NCBI GenBank assembly: GCA_041584055.1 | Contig: JBFHER010000268.1 | Span: 1-5,422 of the forward strand | Direction of reading: 5' to 3' | DNA length: 5,422 nt | Origin: JBFHER01 sp041584055 | GTDB lineage: Bacteria; Bacteroidota; Bacteroidia; Bacteroidales; UBA5342 | Notes under the pieces: model-generated | Seen by the model: only the letters and a program-made list of their open reading frames with translations | Told to the model about the DNA's origin: nothing | Databases searched by the model: none | Shown here: positions 5,352-5,422 of the stretch, in pieces | How the letters are laid out: each line of letters begins with the position of its first letter | Numbering within the stretch: the first letter of the stretch is position 1 | Program-made: the position numbers and the translations under genes

Positions 5352-5422
5352 GATTCTTTTCTGTTATAGGCTGTTGCACAAAAATCATCAAAGGAGAACA
5401 AAGAACCACAATGTTTTTTATA
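5352..5422 (+). other. right-edge segment: intergenic, possible next gene start
   Basis: After the lipoprotein stop there is a purine-rich AAGGAGAA (5391-5398) followed 12 bases later by an ATG at 5411 that stays open for the four codons left (M-F-F-I). The spacing is long for a Shine-Dalgarno sequence. The segment also holds GGCTGTTGCACAAAA (5369-5383), which resembles the terminal inverted repeats of some insertion sequences. Neither reading can be settled with this little sequence. Confidence 0.25.

Overview
The window looks like a piece of a Bacteroidota chromosome (moderate to low GC). The evidence is a MutS N-terminus of Bacteroidota type, several exact copies of the Bacteroidota -7 promoter element TAnnTTTG placed just ahead of genes, weak Shine-Dalgarno sequences, and a lipoprotein with a Bacteroidota-like lipobox. 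Genus cannot be read from the sequence.

Layout from left to right. On the minus strand, positions 542 to 1 hold the first 180 codons of mutS, which runs off the left edge. A 179-base AT-rich divergent intergenic region (543-721) follows, with a -7 element for mutS, two for the rightward genes, and a 10-bp palindrome. A tightly packed plus-strand operon comes next: a YdcZ/DUF606-type half-size DMT transporter (722-1171), an ApbE-type FAD:protein FMN transferase with an N-terminal membrane anchor (1178-2233, 6-base gap), and a 390-residue protein (2230-3402, 4-base ATGA overlap). That last protein joins a complete chloramphenicol-acetyltransferase-like domain to a complete HD phosphohydrolase domain.

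After a 138-base gap comes a cytosolic Gfo/Idh/MocA-family oxidoreductase (3541-4521). After a 149-base gap comes a lipoprotein with a DUF1080 / 3-keto-disaccharide-hydrolase-like jelly-roll domain (true start 4671, end 5351), with its own promoter. The last 71 bases are non-coding or hold the first codons of a further gene.

Functionally, mutS is housekeeping mismatch repair. The DMT-ApbE-CAT/HD cluster is arranged as one transcript, but its shared role is not evident; ApbE flavinylates extracytoplasmic proteins, and no target is visible here. The oxidoreductase and DUF1080 lipoprotein could both concern sugars, since the two families often occur together in 3-keto-glycoside metabolism, but that link is inference. 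The most unusual item is the CAT-HD fusion. No CRISPR, tRNA, rRNA or clear complete mobile element was seen.
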